From: Heterostelium multicystogenum
Taxonomy: Eukaryota > Evosea > Eumycetozoa > Acytosteliales > Acytosteliaceae
Direction of reading: 5' to 3'
NCBI GenBank assembly: GCA_003667245.1
Contig: RCNN01000284.1
Span: 1-26,776 of the forward strand
Length of the DNA: 26,776 nt
In this document: positions 11,412 to 22,941 of the stretch, piece by piece
How the letters are laid out: the number at the start of each line of letters is the position of its first letter
How positions within the stretch are numbered: position 1 is the stretch's first letter
Program-made: the position numbers and the translations under genes
The notes under the pieces: model-generated
Seen by the model: only the letters and a program-made list of their open reading frames with translations
What the model was told of the DNA's origin: nothing
Database searches by the model: none

Positions 11412-13894
11412 CTAGATTAATACTTCATGTCTTGGTTCTATATTTATGAATGAACAGCTATTTGTTGATAACGATGTGAATTTCCTTTTAATTTGTGAGT
11501 TACAACAAATGGTTGCTAGATCATAGTGCGGGACCAGTTTGCTTCTGCCATCTTCAATCAACTTCTTTTCAAGCTTTTCTTTTGTCCAGTCGGTTCCATA
11601 TGGTATATTGGCAAAAGGATGACGAAGGAATTGGAATATATTGTCATCTCTTGTTCCAGATGCCAGAAGAGAAAGTCCAGTGTTTGGAAAAGTGTGGAGC
11701 AAAGTCCTCATTATCAATATAGAATTCATACTCTGGAGAGATAACAGAGAATCCTCTTTCGAAATATTTGATTAATCTGTTTTGATAATGAATGTCTCCG
11801 TGAAGCATCCATGAAGAGTAATGCACAAAGTTCGCTCTGTAGTTTAAAGACTCCATAGATCGATATAGTCCATAAAACATCTTTTCCATCAAATACAAAT
11901 GAACAGCTATCTATATCTCCAGTAACTAAAATATGTTCAATACTTATATATGATCTAAATTGACTATTAGTTTCATGTAATTTGATCGTTATCCATAAAC
12001 AATTTCAACTTACTCTAGTTGGAAAGAAATATTTCTATATGGATAGTGACAACATATTGATATAGTGTTTTTGAAATTATGTGCAATGGTTGGCTTTGAA
12101 TTAATAGGTAAACTTGAATAGTATTTTAAGATTCTCGAGGTAATCTCTACTCTGTCCAAGCCATAGAAATATACATTGATATCACTCTCTTTATAATTCT
12201 CGATATCTCCTGTCAAACAAGCAGTTACAGTTGATCCTGATATCACAGTATTATTCCAATCAAAGTCTTCTTTGATGACATCTTTTGTAAATAAGTTGAA
12301 ATTCTCAAGAAATTGATCTTTTGAGACTATTGATGGCTCTCCAACTTTAAATTTGTGAACCTTTTCGAAAACATAATCATTCTATTTAAAATTAAAAATA
12401 TATTAGTATATCTATATATTGTTAGCAAGATTGTATTGTTAAATTCTTACGTCTGTAATAGGTTGCCATTCTTTAAATTTAAAGTCTTCAAATTTATCAT
12501 AAACATTGATCTTAAAAGAGTTGTTGTAAGTAGGCATAAAGATACTTTGTGAAATTTCTTTTTCAAAGCTAAAGGCAAACCAATGATCATGTTCTTTCGC
12601 ACTGTTGATCAGTTCATATTGTGTTGGGATTCTTATATTTGACTTGGATTGGTGTAGTCTCGATAGTATGATTGAAAGAGTATCGAATCCATTTGGAGTA
12701 TTATCATTGAGGCAATCCTTTATGAAATCTTCCAACAAACTGTCTGGAATTCTATCTATATAATTATCAACTTTTTCTGGTGATCTATAAGAAAATTAGT
12801 ATACACTATGTATAAATATAAATAGATTTAAATGATTTAGTTTCTTACATAAGTATCTTTTGCCTTAATGCACTAAATAATAGATTAGTTAATTTTGGAA
12901 TTCTAATTTTAGGAGCTTTGATACACGATAACTGTCCCCATAAATCGTTTTCAGGTGAGAATGTATCTTTTTGAGGATAGACTCTTCCTGTTAATTCTTG
13001 ATATCTAATTTATTTTATTAGTAAAGTTGCCATCTTAAAATCCAAAATATTACATACTTTTTGTTAAATTTAGATATACAAGCATCCATGTCATAAGATT
13101 TAAATTCAATTCTCTTATAGGGGGATACCTTATCATTTCCTTCGGAATAAATAAATGAAAATGTTTCGGACAGATTCTTCTTTGGAATGAATAGCTTTAC
13201 AAGTGTCTTTACATTGGTTTCTTCATCTACTTTGTAGAGAAATACTTCGTATTTGATGTTGGTTTCTGGATCGGTATATCCATCGCTTTGGAACAAACAA
13301 TTTTCATTAAAATACATATTATAATATACCTAATTGAATATGAAATATTAGTAAATTATAGAATGGAAGAAATAATAAATGATAATTACATGGTTGTCTA
13401 AGCTGGATTGCAATGCACTTACAACTTTTCCACTTCTGTCGAATTTCTTTATTTTCTGTATTTGTGGAATTCTAATGGTTCTAGAGTTGACAACAGACTC
13501 TAAGAACTCTCTAACATGGCCTATTCCAATGAGATTTAGCTTGTATTGGAAGTCTGGGATAGAAAATGTAAGGTCCACGGGCATATCAAAAATGATTGCC
13601 AAGGAGTGAAAAGTGCGATAGTTTGCATTGTGAAAATTCAAACTCCGTCATAATAGATTTGATTTTCTCAATTCTCTTATCTATACTAATTGATTTGTCA
13701 TTATAAATACTATAGCAGGTAGCCCATTTCTCTCTAATCTTCTTTTGCTTTTCGATTTGATCCTCCGTCATTGAATAGCTGACCACTACATCTCCAACAA
13801 TCGAATGATAATCATAATTATCTTCTTCAAAAGGATTATCATTGATATTTTTCGAAAGAATCAAGTCTTTTAGATTTTTTTGGAATAGCTCCAT
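11412..13894 (-). CDS. nucleotidyltransferase-fold-like protein, multi-exon
   Basis: A protein of about 725 residues starting at 13894 (MELFQKNLKDLILSKNINDN) and ending in TAG at 11412. Five introns have clean borders: 13330-13389, 13005-13057, 12785-12848, 12382-12450 and 11955-12013. The C-terminal half resembles the nucleotidyltransferase-like domain found beside ankyrin repeats in some fungal and amoebal proteins: WNNTVISGSTVTACLTG, then ESDINVYFYGLDR, VTGDIDSCSFVFDGKDV, SLNYRANFVHYSSW and NRLIKYFERGFSV. The expected SDID is SDIN here, so one metal-binding carboxylate may be lost. Upstream, IEFKSYDMDACISKFNKKY is weakly like the end of a WGR domain (uncertain). Frame breaks lie near 11880 and 11695. 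It converges with the CH gene, 80 bp from stop to stop. Substrate and role are unknown. Confidence 0.6.
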
Positions 13895-14974
13895 GGTCTT
13901 TCTTTCTTTCTCTTAAATAAATAATAATAAATAATTATAAATATTAATTGTATAGAAATATAAATATGAATAAATAATAAAGTACAAGGGTAATTATTAT
14001 ATTATTTTTTAATGTACAAGTCTAAAATTGAAACAATATATATATAAATTTTTGATGGTTGAATATATTTTACAAGATGTGAGGGTAGTAATCTTTAATT
14101 TTTAGATCACTTTAGTATTATAAAAAAAGTGATTAGATCAAATAATTTGAAGTGTTCTGTGTGTGTTTTAGATATTAAATAAATAGATAATGATGTGAAA
14201 GAATAAAAATATCTCTATTATAAATTGTTAAGAAATACATATATTAATATAATATATAAATAATTGATATGTTGCTATTTATGAATAAGGATAATAAAAT
14301 GTCTTTAATAAATAAATGATTTAATAAATAAGAGAATGAATCATTTATAATGTTTTGTTTTTGCAAACTTAATAGAAAGGATATTAGTTGTTTATTTGAA
14401 TTTGAGATGGAATATTTCTAAATAGTATATAAAAGGAAATTGATTAAAAAGATAACTCTGGCTATTCATTTAAAAAATTTGAAATAATTATTATAGAAAT
14501 CTATGTTTTTACCTATTTAAATAGGTACACTCGTTAATAGTTTTCGAAATTTTGAGAATTCGAAAAGTAAAAGTTAGTTTGAAGAGTTATTCTATTTCCT
14601 TTTATAGATATTTATTTACCTCTTTCATAATTTTTGAATTTAAATTTGCAAGATTTTACAACGAATAATTATTATTTTCATGTAATTTAAATTTTGAAAT
14701 TGACTAATCTTTAAAATCTTTAGATTGTTGTTTCAAAACACCTATGGTCCCCACAATAATAATATTAAATCTCGTCGTCGTCGACAACCAGCAGTCAACA
14801 AACATTGTTGTTTTTCAATCGATGAAATAGAGAAAAATGTTTAAAATAAAGTGAGTTACATTGATGAGTCATCTATTTGTGTGTTTATGCAATAAAACAA
14901 TGCATTTGTTATGAAATGGGTGACATTTGTTGTGAATCATTGAATCATTGATTTAGTTGTTATTTTTGAAAACT
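13895..14974. other. AT-rich divergent spacer
   Basis: Just over 1 kb between the nucleotidyltransferase-like gene and the secreted-protein gene, with no ORF of protein-like composition. It holds an 18-bp perfect palindrome at 14510-14527 and, 20 bp on, a nearly symmetric TTTTCGAA...TTCGAAAA patch (about 14540-14566). A less AT-rich patch (TCGTCGTCGTCGACAACCAG) lies at about 14773. Confidence 0.5.
14510..14527. repeat. 18-bp perfect palindrome
   Basis: TACCTATTTAAATAGGTA is identical to its reverse complement. It lies in a divergent spacer about 450 bp upstream of the secreted-protein start. It could be a dimer-binding site or a cruciform former. A core of TTTAAA is easy to get by chance in such AT-rich DNA, but the CCTA/TAGG arms are not simply AT. 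Confidence 0.6.
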
Positions 14975-15586
14975 ATGAAAATTTTTAATATTGTTGTCAT
15001 TATTATTGTTGGTATTCGTAGTAACCAATGTTTTTGGAGATGCAAACAATTTGGAAGTAGTAGATATTCCTAAACAACAACATCATCATCATCATCAACA
15101 GCAGCAGCAACAACAGCAACAATATCATCATCATCATCATACATCTTCATCGTCATCGTCATCATCTTCATACAGCTATTCATCGAGTAAAACAGGTTCA
15201 TCACATTCAGAATATCATAGAACAGAGTCGAGTGTTGTACAGTCACCAGATGGCACCGATGAGCTTTCGAGTATCGTGACTTCATGTCAAGATGGAATCT
15301 GTGAGACTACTTACGAAGTTCGCCCTTTAAATAGACAACAACATACCTATAGTTTCAGTGCGTCGAGATCAATGAACGGAATAACTGTATCCTATTCAAA
15401 CAACAATGGTAGGTGTCGTATTCAACGATAAGCTTTCACTATATAGATCTCAATACTTATTAAAATTTACTTAAGGTGATGAAACAACTTAAGATCAAAG
15501 GCGTAGACCCATCATCTGTATCCGATAAAGAAAAGAAAGAGCTAATTGATTCTTTTAGAAAAGAACTAAAGGTTCCTGGTTATTGA
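14975..15586 (+). CDS. secreted His/Gln/Ser-rich protein with one intron (frameshifted)
   Basis: ATG 14975 opens MKIFN; after a one-base shift near the following T-run the frame reads LLSLLLLVFVVTNVFGDANN, which together make a standard signal peptide with cleavage after VFG or GDA. The mature protein begins NLEVVDIPKQQ, followed by alternating His and Gln runs, more His and Ser runs with Tyr (15078-15190), and then a complex region (SSVVQSPDGTDELSSIVTSC, CETTYEVRPLNRQQHTYSF). An intron at about 15409-15475 (GTAGGT...TTAAG) leads to a charged last exon (QLKIKGVDPSSVSDKEKKEL, ending KVPGY and TGA at 15584-15586). The exon junction also needs a one-base correction. Expected length is about 180 residues. 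No known domain is seen. His runs near a secreted N-terminus suggest metal binding, as inference only. Confidence 0.6.
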
Positions 15587-15851
15587 TTAAAGTATCTTGA
15601 CTTTCATCACTTATCTCTAAATTTTACATGTGTTTTTTATTGACTGATTTGGGAATGGTTGGTTATTAACCATTTGCAGTAAAAACAAAATAAATGGCAC
15701 GTGAAATCCTTTTTTGAATCCTCCATCAATGGGTGATGGCTTATTAGTTTATTTCATCTTATAATTAAATATAAAGTTAAAATATTAAAAGTGATCTTTA
15801 TTTGTTGCTATTTACACCTAACTGGCTTACCAGTCGTCAGAAAATACAGAC

Positions 15852-17291
15852 TTACTTGGCTCCATACCAAGACTTCAAACCAAGGATACGCTGCTCCAGG
15901 TCAGAAATTTAGTTGTATCAAGATCGGGAATGGTCTCTAGAGCCTTCTTAATACCCTGACATCTTTGATCTGTCTTTTCCTTTGTGAAATAAGTGGAGGC
16001 ACTCATTTTCATAAACTGAGAAAATCTTGGGTTTGGACTATCATTGGGCAAAGTTCCATGCGCCATATTTTGATTCCATAAGAATAAACTTCCAGCTCTG
16101 GCAGTCAACCTAACAGCTTGTTTCTAATTTCATCAATCATCAAGTATAAATGTTATTAACAACATAACAATTTTCAAATCAATAAACTTAGTACTTACAT
16201 ATAATGGATAAGTTTCAGGAAGTAATATGAATTTACTACTGAGCCCAATATTGGTTCTTAATGTCTTATTACTAAATATAAAAATATGGTTAATAATAGT
16301 TGTAAATGTAATTCAACTATTAATATACTTTTTTGTCCACTCTTCAATATGATGTGGAAAACCAGGAACAACAATGAATCCACCATCTTTTTCTCTGTTA
16401 TCAGCGAGATTTATAAGTGACTGGATGTGAAGTTCATTCATTACTTTGGATCCAACTTCATTATTCTCAATAATGAAGTCTGGTGACTTTGAATCCTCAT
16501 AGTTTAATTTGTTAATTATTTCCTGTCTGTTTGCATCAGATGTTTCTTCGATATAATCAAATGGATTCATATCAAAATGTACTAATAAACGGTTAATATT
16601 CAGACTTCAATATTGTGAATAACCTAGCACTATCACTTATGCAAATGACATACAATTTACAATAGTCTTCCAATTTGGCTTGGAATCTACTTTCTTGTTG
16701 GATTCTGAATTACTCAGACATTGAGTTATCTCAGTGTGATGTGGTGACATTTTGGGCATTGGATCCAAGATGTCTTTGGTAGGTCTGAAGAAGCCATATC
16801 GATCATGATTCATAATTAGATCAGAACGACCAAGAAGTACAGAGTAGATTTTATAGATATTGGGATTGGCTCTTCTTTCCACGGCGGTCTTTGTGAACAC
16901 TGATGGTCCACCAACAATACCAGCAAACTCCATTGAGGGCCAATTCTTCTCCCAGGTTGATGGATCGTGTCTCTTGACTTGATCAGTTTCTTTCTTATCT
17001 TGAAGTGGATGCAGTCTCCATGAATCGGTTTCAATATAGTTCCAGATGTCATCAATACTCTCTTGGCACTCCTGTTCATTCAAAACATCTCTGATGACAA
17101 CGAATCCATATTGCTCAAAGAATTTCTTATACTCCTGCTCCTGGTCAATGGAAAAAGAAGTAATAAAACCCTCTTGGTCTATATCCACATTGTACTGTGG
17201 AGGACAATAGTCAATATTATCCTTATAACTCGATTGGTATCAAAGTAGAAGCAGGACTTCCAAATATAAATTGTTTAATTTGATTTATCAT
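15852..17291 (-). CDS. phytanoyl-CoA dioxygenase (PhyH) family protein
   Basis: A non-haem Fe(II)/2-oxoglutarate dioxygenase, probably a hydroxylase of unknown substrate. The start at 17291 reads MINQIKQFIFGSPASTLIPI; one frame break near 17235 leads to YKDNIDYCPPQYNVDIDQEG. The PhyH core begins FFEQYGFVVIRDVLNEQECQ. The iron triad is intact: HFDMNPF gives His-X-Asp, NMAHGTLPND the distal His, and PRFSQF the Arg expected to hold 2-oxoglutarate. DGGFIVVPGFPHHIEEW is also typical. Introns at 16582-16653, 16272-16328 and 16124-16198 splice cleanly; using donor GTATGT at 16653 gives WKTIVNLHFDMNPF. The C-terminus after a frame break near 15910 is DLEQRILGLKSWYGAK, with TAA at 15852. Length is about 411 residues. 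The family is secure; phytanoyl-CoA itself need not be the substrate. Confidence 0.85.
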
Positions 17292-17959
17292 ATCTAAATA
17301 ACTAACTTTATTATATAAATATATATTTATTAGTATTGGCTAATAGAGGAACAGCTATTATATATAAATTTCTAACAAGTGAAATGGACTAAACTTATAT
17401 AACATAGCTCAGCTTAGAGTAAACAATCAGTAGGTCAGGTGTGATTTATCTCACACAGGAGATAAATCATATTTTAATAAAAATAACATAATATGTTACA
17501 TACAAATCAGAAGCTGTGTTCGCACATTTCTGATTAATTTAAACAGCAGTGCAAAAATCAAAAATAAAGGAAAAATTTTATCTGAATTCATTGTTGATGT
17601 TCTCAGTCTATATTATTTATACTTTACTTTTATGTTGGTTCAACACTATGAATAAGCAAATAATAAATAATAGGAGAGAGATAAGTATTAATCTAACAAC
17701 AGTTGTATATTAGTTTTTTTAAGTTCTCATTTTAATTGAGAGTGGTTCCAAATTAAATAAGTGATTTTGAGAGTGGTTACTCCTTGAGATACAATCAATA
17801 CTCTGTTCAGAGTAAATAGTGGTGTCTTTGATTCTAAACATTGATTTGCCTACTGTTCATTTATGCGATGTGAATTCCCCACCTCTGTTGCCACTGAAAA
17901 TACCATTAACTTTATCATCTTTTTTAAATTGATAAATGATTACTAGTTTATTATTTATA
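17292..17959. other. spacer between PhyH and LMBD2 genes
   Basis: An AT-rich stretch covering the PhyH promoter and the LMBD2 3' end, both minus strand. It holds an 11-bp stem with a 6-nt loop at 17442-17469 and a short inverted repeat, TACTCTG-TT-CAGAGTA, near 17800. No gene is seen. Confidence 0.5.
17442..17469. repeat. perfect 11-bp stem, 6-nt loop
   Basis: TGATTTATCTC (17442-17452) and GAGATAAATCA (17459-17469) are exact reverse complements around the loop ACACAG. It lies about 150 bp upstream of the PhyH start. No dictyostelid class I RNA motif is recognised nearby. Confidence 0.7.
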
Positions 17960-20335
17960 TCACTTTCTGGAATTCTTATCATTTCTACCAAAAATCGTGC
18001 TCATGCTTGGGAATCCATTAAATGATGATTTCAATCTTTCGTTTTGGGGTGGTGTCGATGCGCTGCTATTGTTTAAACCAATACCGCTGCCACTCTGTCC
18101 TAAGCCGCTACTCTTACCATTGTAAGTGTCCATTGTACCAGACTCAACATCGTCGTTGAATTCATCATCAAGAGTATTTCTCAAAAGTGTATATCGCTTT
18201 TCGTTATTGGTGGTTGTAAGTCTGCTTGCGGATGATGAGGATCCGCTTGCCCAAGGATTAGATCTATCTATTGCAGCAGTCTTTTGAGCTACAACTCTTC
18301 TTCTCTTTTCTAGAATTGGTTGGAAAGATCAAATTAATATATACTTGAGAGATTAAAGGTTGTAAACTACTTACCATGTTCGAGAATCATCTTTCCTTCG
18401 TCAATATTCTCGTGTGAAAAAATCGCTATCGAATCTAAATCTTGTAATGTTGAGACAGTTCATCAATCTTGAGTAGAGATTGAAAGCTGTTGCCAGAACT
18501 ACCACTGTAATTACGATTGGGAAATAGATATAGAAGTACTGTCCAAGGAAAGGAACATAATTTGATTCTCCCATTACGGTTGTGAATGTTGTTTTAGTCT
18601 TAATGAATGTGGATGAAATTGTAACATAATGGAGCAGCCAATCTACAAAGATAACTATAATAAAAAGTTAAAGGTATTAATAAGATGCTTCTAATACGAT
18701 AGCAGCAATTGTCATTGGAAGTTGAATAATTACGCAGCACTGAATAAAATACTGTTGGAATCCGAGTGTTGTCCAGAGATTAAACGATAGTAATTGAAAA
18801 TTCTGATTTTGAATAGTGTTGAATAGGTAACCAATGCAGCATATCCTAGTGGGAAGAACAACAAAATTTGAATCCAAGGTTGTTGACGTCGGTATGCAAT
18901 ACAATGTTGGAGAGAATGGAGACGTCAGTTTTCTGAATTGCTACGGATATCTCTGACCAAATCAAAACAACTGAGCAGATGGCAAATAACAATGCAACAA
19001 ATCTCATAAAAGGTACTTCAATATAGGTGAACCAAATCCATTCGAGCTTGTTGAGTTTGATCTGCGAAACGACCTGTTCTTGGCTCCTTGAAACTCCAAT
19101 GAATGGTTCTATCCAAACTGGAACCATTTGCTAATATATCTTCGAGCTCATAAGCCTCTTCTACGCATTGATTATAAAGTGACTCGGATCTGTTTGCATC
19201 CTGTACAGCTGACTTTAATTTGCTGTTGAGAGCGACGAGTGTCGAATAAGTAATCTCACCAGTTCCCTCACCATGCTGGATAGTTGAATAGAGTTCTGCT
19301 GGACACTGTTCGACAATGATCGAAACGTACTTTTCATATGGATCATATTTTCTTGTCTTCTCTGCAACTTTCTTGACCTGCTTCATTGTAGTGAACAATT
19401 CATCGCTTGCCTTTTGCTTCTGATGTTGTAATGAGCTAACTTTGAACTGCAGATGTCTCAATACCAACTGTCTATTTGCCTTATTCCAAATGTTTCTGGG
19501 TGTTTCAACGAGTCTATAGGTGATAAAGTTGTTCAAGTTAGTAACTTTGACTCACTGCCTGATACATGGAATCAATCATACCCATATCCCATCAAAATGA
19601 TGACCAAGATGATACCCCAAGTATTTGCGGCGGCCATGACGTAACGAACCATATTTGTCCAATCGAGATGCTTAACCGCAAGCAACCAAATCATAATGAT
19701 AAATCCAATGACCAAGAATATAAGATAGAGATAAACATTCTCACGAATCGATCGCTGTATTCTCTCTGTCAACTTAAAGTCACCTGCCAATACCAATGAT
19801 CCGAGGAAAGGGTAGATCAACCATGTCAATATCAAAGTACCAAAATAGAAAGTCTGGTAGAAGTAATATAAAACCTCAGCCGATACATATGATAGCGGTG
19901 CATGTTCACATTTTAGCTATATCTCCATCTGCACTCTCCACCACAATCTCTATATTGTGTCTATAATAATAACAATAGTAATAAAAGGATTGATTGATTA
20001 ATGATTCAACTCAACGAAACCAAACCAAAGTAATCACCACCAATCAGATGATGATGATAATGATGAATACCTACAGCCAAAACGTCGATGGGAACCAAAG
20101 CAACAATACCAAAACACATAAACCAACCTATCCATGACATTATATATACATACCTAACATTTACATTAACAAACAAATGATTAATAACAGATGTATCTAA
20201 TAATGAGACATCTTTCAGTTACTTCAAGATTAGAATAACTTACAGTGGTGTCTTTTTAAATGAAATATATCTATGTATTAACTTAGTGGTTCCTGCCGCC
20301 ACCGCTAGCATAATAAACACAAATATTACAATCAT
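17960..20335 (-). CDS. LMBR1 domain-containing protein 2 homologue (LMBD2-like)
   Basis: A multi-pass membrane protein of the LMBR1/LIMR family; animal LMBRD2 is linked to GPCR signalling. The start at 20335 gives TM1 (MIVIFVFIMLAVAAGTTKLI) then HRYISFKK, which matches the family N-terminus. TM2 is WIGWFMCFGIVALVPIDVL. A Cys-containing loop leads to CEHAPLSYVSAEVLYYFYQ and LILTWLIYPFLG. Next come LAVKHLDWTNMVRYVMAAAN and LMGYGLVETPRNIW, a central coiled-coil region, further TMs (RFVALLFAICSVVLIWSEIS; PWIQILLFFPLGYAALVTY; FYIYFPIVITVVVLATAFNL), and a Ser/Gly-rich tail. Introns: 20154-20243, 19961 to about 20074, 19514-19581, about 18643/18655-18697, and 18310-18374. Frame breaks lie near 19913 (A-run), 18875, 18730 and 18425 (T6). 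Length is about 660 residues. Confidence 0.88.
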
Positions 20336-21325
20336 CTTTAATAAATACTAAGCCTATACTCCTCGGATGCTCTGCCAACCTCTTCTGCTACTACAACTAC
20401 TACTCAAATAAATATAAATATAAACTAAACTAAAGCTAAAACTAAAAACTAAACCTAGAGGAATCAATACATAAATTTATGCAATATCGAATATTCTAAT
20501 TTGTTTTACTATTTTTATGATTATGATTATTTTATATATGTTTATATGTGTTTGTGTGGGTTGTGTGTGTATTATTTATATATATGAATATGTATGATTT
20601 ACAAAAAGGAATGAAAATAAATGAAAATTAAAAATTAATTAAAAAATGAAATGAGTTGTTGTTGGGTTGTTATATTATTTTTGTTCGTGTTTATAATATG
20701 ATTATTATTATTATTATTGTATTAAGAAATAATAGTAGGAGCTAAAAAAGATAGTTTGCAAAGTAAGGAAGACCTCTTCTTCCACTCCATAACCCCCATA
20801 TTTTCATAATAAAATTCTTGAAAAATAGAAAATATTGGTTTGTTTGTCAGCTAGCAGCAAACATTGTTTTCATCAGAATTTTTCATTGAATAATCAAAAT
20901 AAGTCACTCACTTAATAACCTGATGTTTGTGTCTATTTTTTAATGAAAACCAAAACCCGACTATTATAATAGATAATAATAATAATAATCATTGTCAAAG
21001 ATTGGGTTAGAGTCTACTAATCAATCAATGAATCAGTGAATCAAGCAATCATGATTGATTGATCTACCTAAAATAAATCAATTAAAGAAAATAACCAAAA
21101 GATCTTATAGAGTTAGAGATAGAGATACAGATATTTAGATAATTATGTATTATTGTTGTTATTATTATTACAAAGATTGGTTCGTTTTTATTGCCGATTT
21201 GATTACTTTTAAAAACGTTGTTGCATTTTGGGTGTAGATTTGTTTCTTTTTTTTTTTTTTTGTTTTTTTTTTAAAAATATTGTTGGGTATTATTATATTA
21301 TTATTATTTATTATTATAATTTTGA
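20336..21325. other. AT-rich spacer between LMBD2 and LrrA genes
   Basis: About 1 kb with no gene seen. It covers the promoter side of the LMBD2 gene and the 3' side of lrrA. It contains ATT/TTA microsatellites (about 20700-20720 and 21145-21170) and a T-run of about 30 nt with few interruptions (about 21241-21272). The T-run is long enough to be unreliable in length. Confidence 0.5.
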
Positions 21326-22941
21326 TTATTTCTTGTCTTTGTCTTCTGTTTGAATCTCTAAACCTGAAACCTTTCCTTTACGTCCTTCCTTTTCGAATTT
21401 CTTTAGCCATTGGATGATTGCTTCGGTACCCTTCATGACGACTGGGTTGGGTGGCAATGTCAATGGGTTGTGGCTGACGTCGAGCACGGTCATGGTGGTG
21501 AGGTCACCGAATTCCCATGGCAACTCGGTCAACATGTTGTGTGACAAATCGATCTTGGTGATCGATTTCAAACCACCCAAAGTGTTGGGAAGCTCGGCAA
21601 TTTCGTTACTCTTGAGGTCCATAATTTGCAACTCTGCGAAATTACCAAACGATGCTGGAATCGAAGTAAGCTTGTTGGCTGAAAAATTGATCTTTGTTAA
21701 ACCAGTAAGATTTCCAATCTCTGATGGAATCTGTAACAATTGATTGCTTGCACATTCCAATTCCTGTTGTTTTGTGGAGAATTAAATTGTTAGTCAGCTG
21801 CGGTGGTGCACTGGACGTCCAGTGGTTTGGTGGAACTTACTTTTAATGAAGTTAGTGTACAAATTTCAGCTGGAAGAGCAACCAAACGGTTACCGGAAAG
21901 TGAAAGCTTTTTCAAATTTACAAGACGTCCAATCTCCTGTGGAATGTTGTCGAGGAGCAACATGTTGTTACGGAGATCGAGCGATTGGAGGTTTACAAGG
22001 TTACCGATTTCACGTGGGACAATCTTCATGTTGTTACCGTAGAGATCGAGCTTCTGGAGGTTGATCAAGGTACCGACGTCGTATGGGATCTCCTTGAGGT
22101 GTGGGTTGTCACGAATATCCAATTCCTGTAGCTCAGAGAGCAATCCAATACCCATTGGCAAGTGAGAGATCTGTAGATTTCTGATGCTCAACTTCTTGAG
22201 TGCACGCAAGTTGGCGAGCGATGGAACATATTGGAGAGGTGGATTTACCTTGAGGTCGAGATCGGTGAGTGAGATCAATCTGTGACAACTCCTCTGGGAG
22301 CATCTGGAGCTTGTTGGAGCTGGCGTTCAAGGTAGCGAGCTGTCCGAGCAAACCAATCTGATTTGGCAAGGTGATGAGCTGATTCAACGAGACGTTGAGC
22401 TCTTGCAACTTGATCCACCGGAGATCTCGGCTGGCAAGACCTTGAGTTGATTCTTTGAGATGTTGAATGTCTGAAGCTCGTGCAACTTTCCAAACTCCAT
22501 TGGGAACGATTGCAACTGATTGTCAGAGAGATCAAAGAATTCGAGGTGCTCCAAGTTGGCGAGGTCGACGGGGAGCTCGTCAAGCTGATTTCCAGAGAGA
22601 TCGAGCTTGGTCAGTCCACGGAGATCACCCAACTTGGTTGGCAATGGGGTGCAGAACAGCTTATTATTATTCAAAAACAACTCTTTCAGCGACTTGATCT
22701 GTCCAATTTCGATGGGGATCGATGTAATTCTGTTCTTTGAAGCGTCCAAAATCTCTACATTGACCAACTTTCCAATCCTCCTCTGGTAATGTTGTCAAAT
22801 CGTTTTCACTCAACAACAGCTGCTTGCACAACAATGTTCCAATGGTTGGGGGAAGCTTGTCGATCTCCATCTTTCTCAAGTCGACAACTTCTCTCTTTCT
22901 GTATTTCGATGATTCAATTCCGATGATAAATTTCCACCCAT
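21326..22941 (-). CDS. lrrA: LrrA, leucine-rich-repeat protein (frameshifted)
   Basis: The homologue of D. discoideum LrrA, a cytoplasmic LRR protein needed for normal cytoskeleton remodelling and multicellular morphogenesis. The start at 22941 reads MGGNLSSEL; YRKREVVDLRKMEIDKLPPT follows after a shift. About 20 LRRs of the 23-residue Shoc2/Ras-suppressor type run through the protein (LPxEIGxLxxLxxLxLxxNxL). The distinctive non-repeat stretch LDLKVNPPLQYVP and the C-terminus GRKGKVSGLEIQ match LrrA as I remember it. One intron (21764-21840, GTAAGT...ACAG) joins SLK to ELECASNQLL. Expected length is about 512 residues, the same as the known protein. Frame breaks lie near 22900, 22780, 22415 and 22275; each sits inside an LRR whose consensus resumes immediately. 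The Gly at position 2 could be N-myristoylated (inference). Confidence 0.93.
21809..21824. repeat. 16-bp perfect palindrome inside the lrrA intron
   Basis: CACTGGACGTCCAGTG equals its reverse complement and is GC-rich (10 of 16), unlike other introns here. It lies 16 bp inside the 5' splice site of the lrrA intron, and could fold as a short hairpin in the pre-mRNA or bind a dimeric factor in DNA. Confidence 0.8.

Noticed and set aside
19018..19536. Separate gene starting MNNFITYRLVETP
   Set aside because: Its first residues are intron: splicing 19514-19581 gives LMGYGLVETPRNIW, continuous with the upstream LMBD2 exon.
22467..22789. Plus-strand open frames over lrrA
   Set aside because: They are opposite-strand shadows of the LRR repeats, whose consensus is plain on the minus strand.
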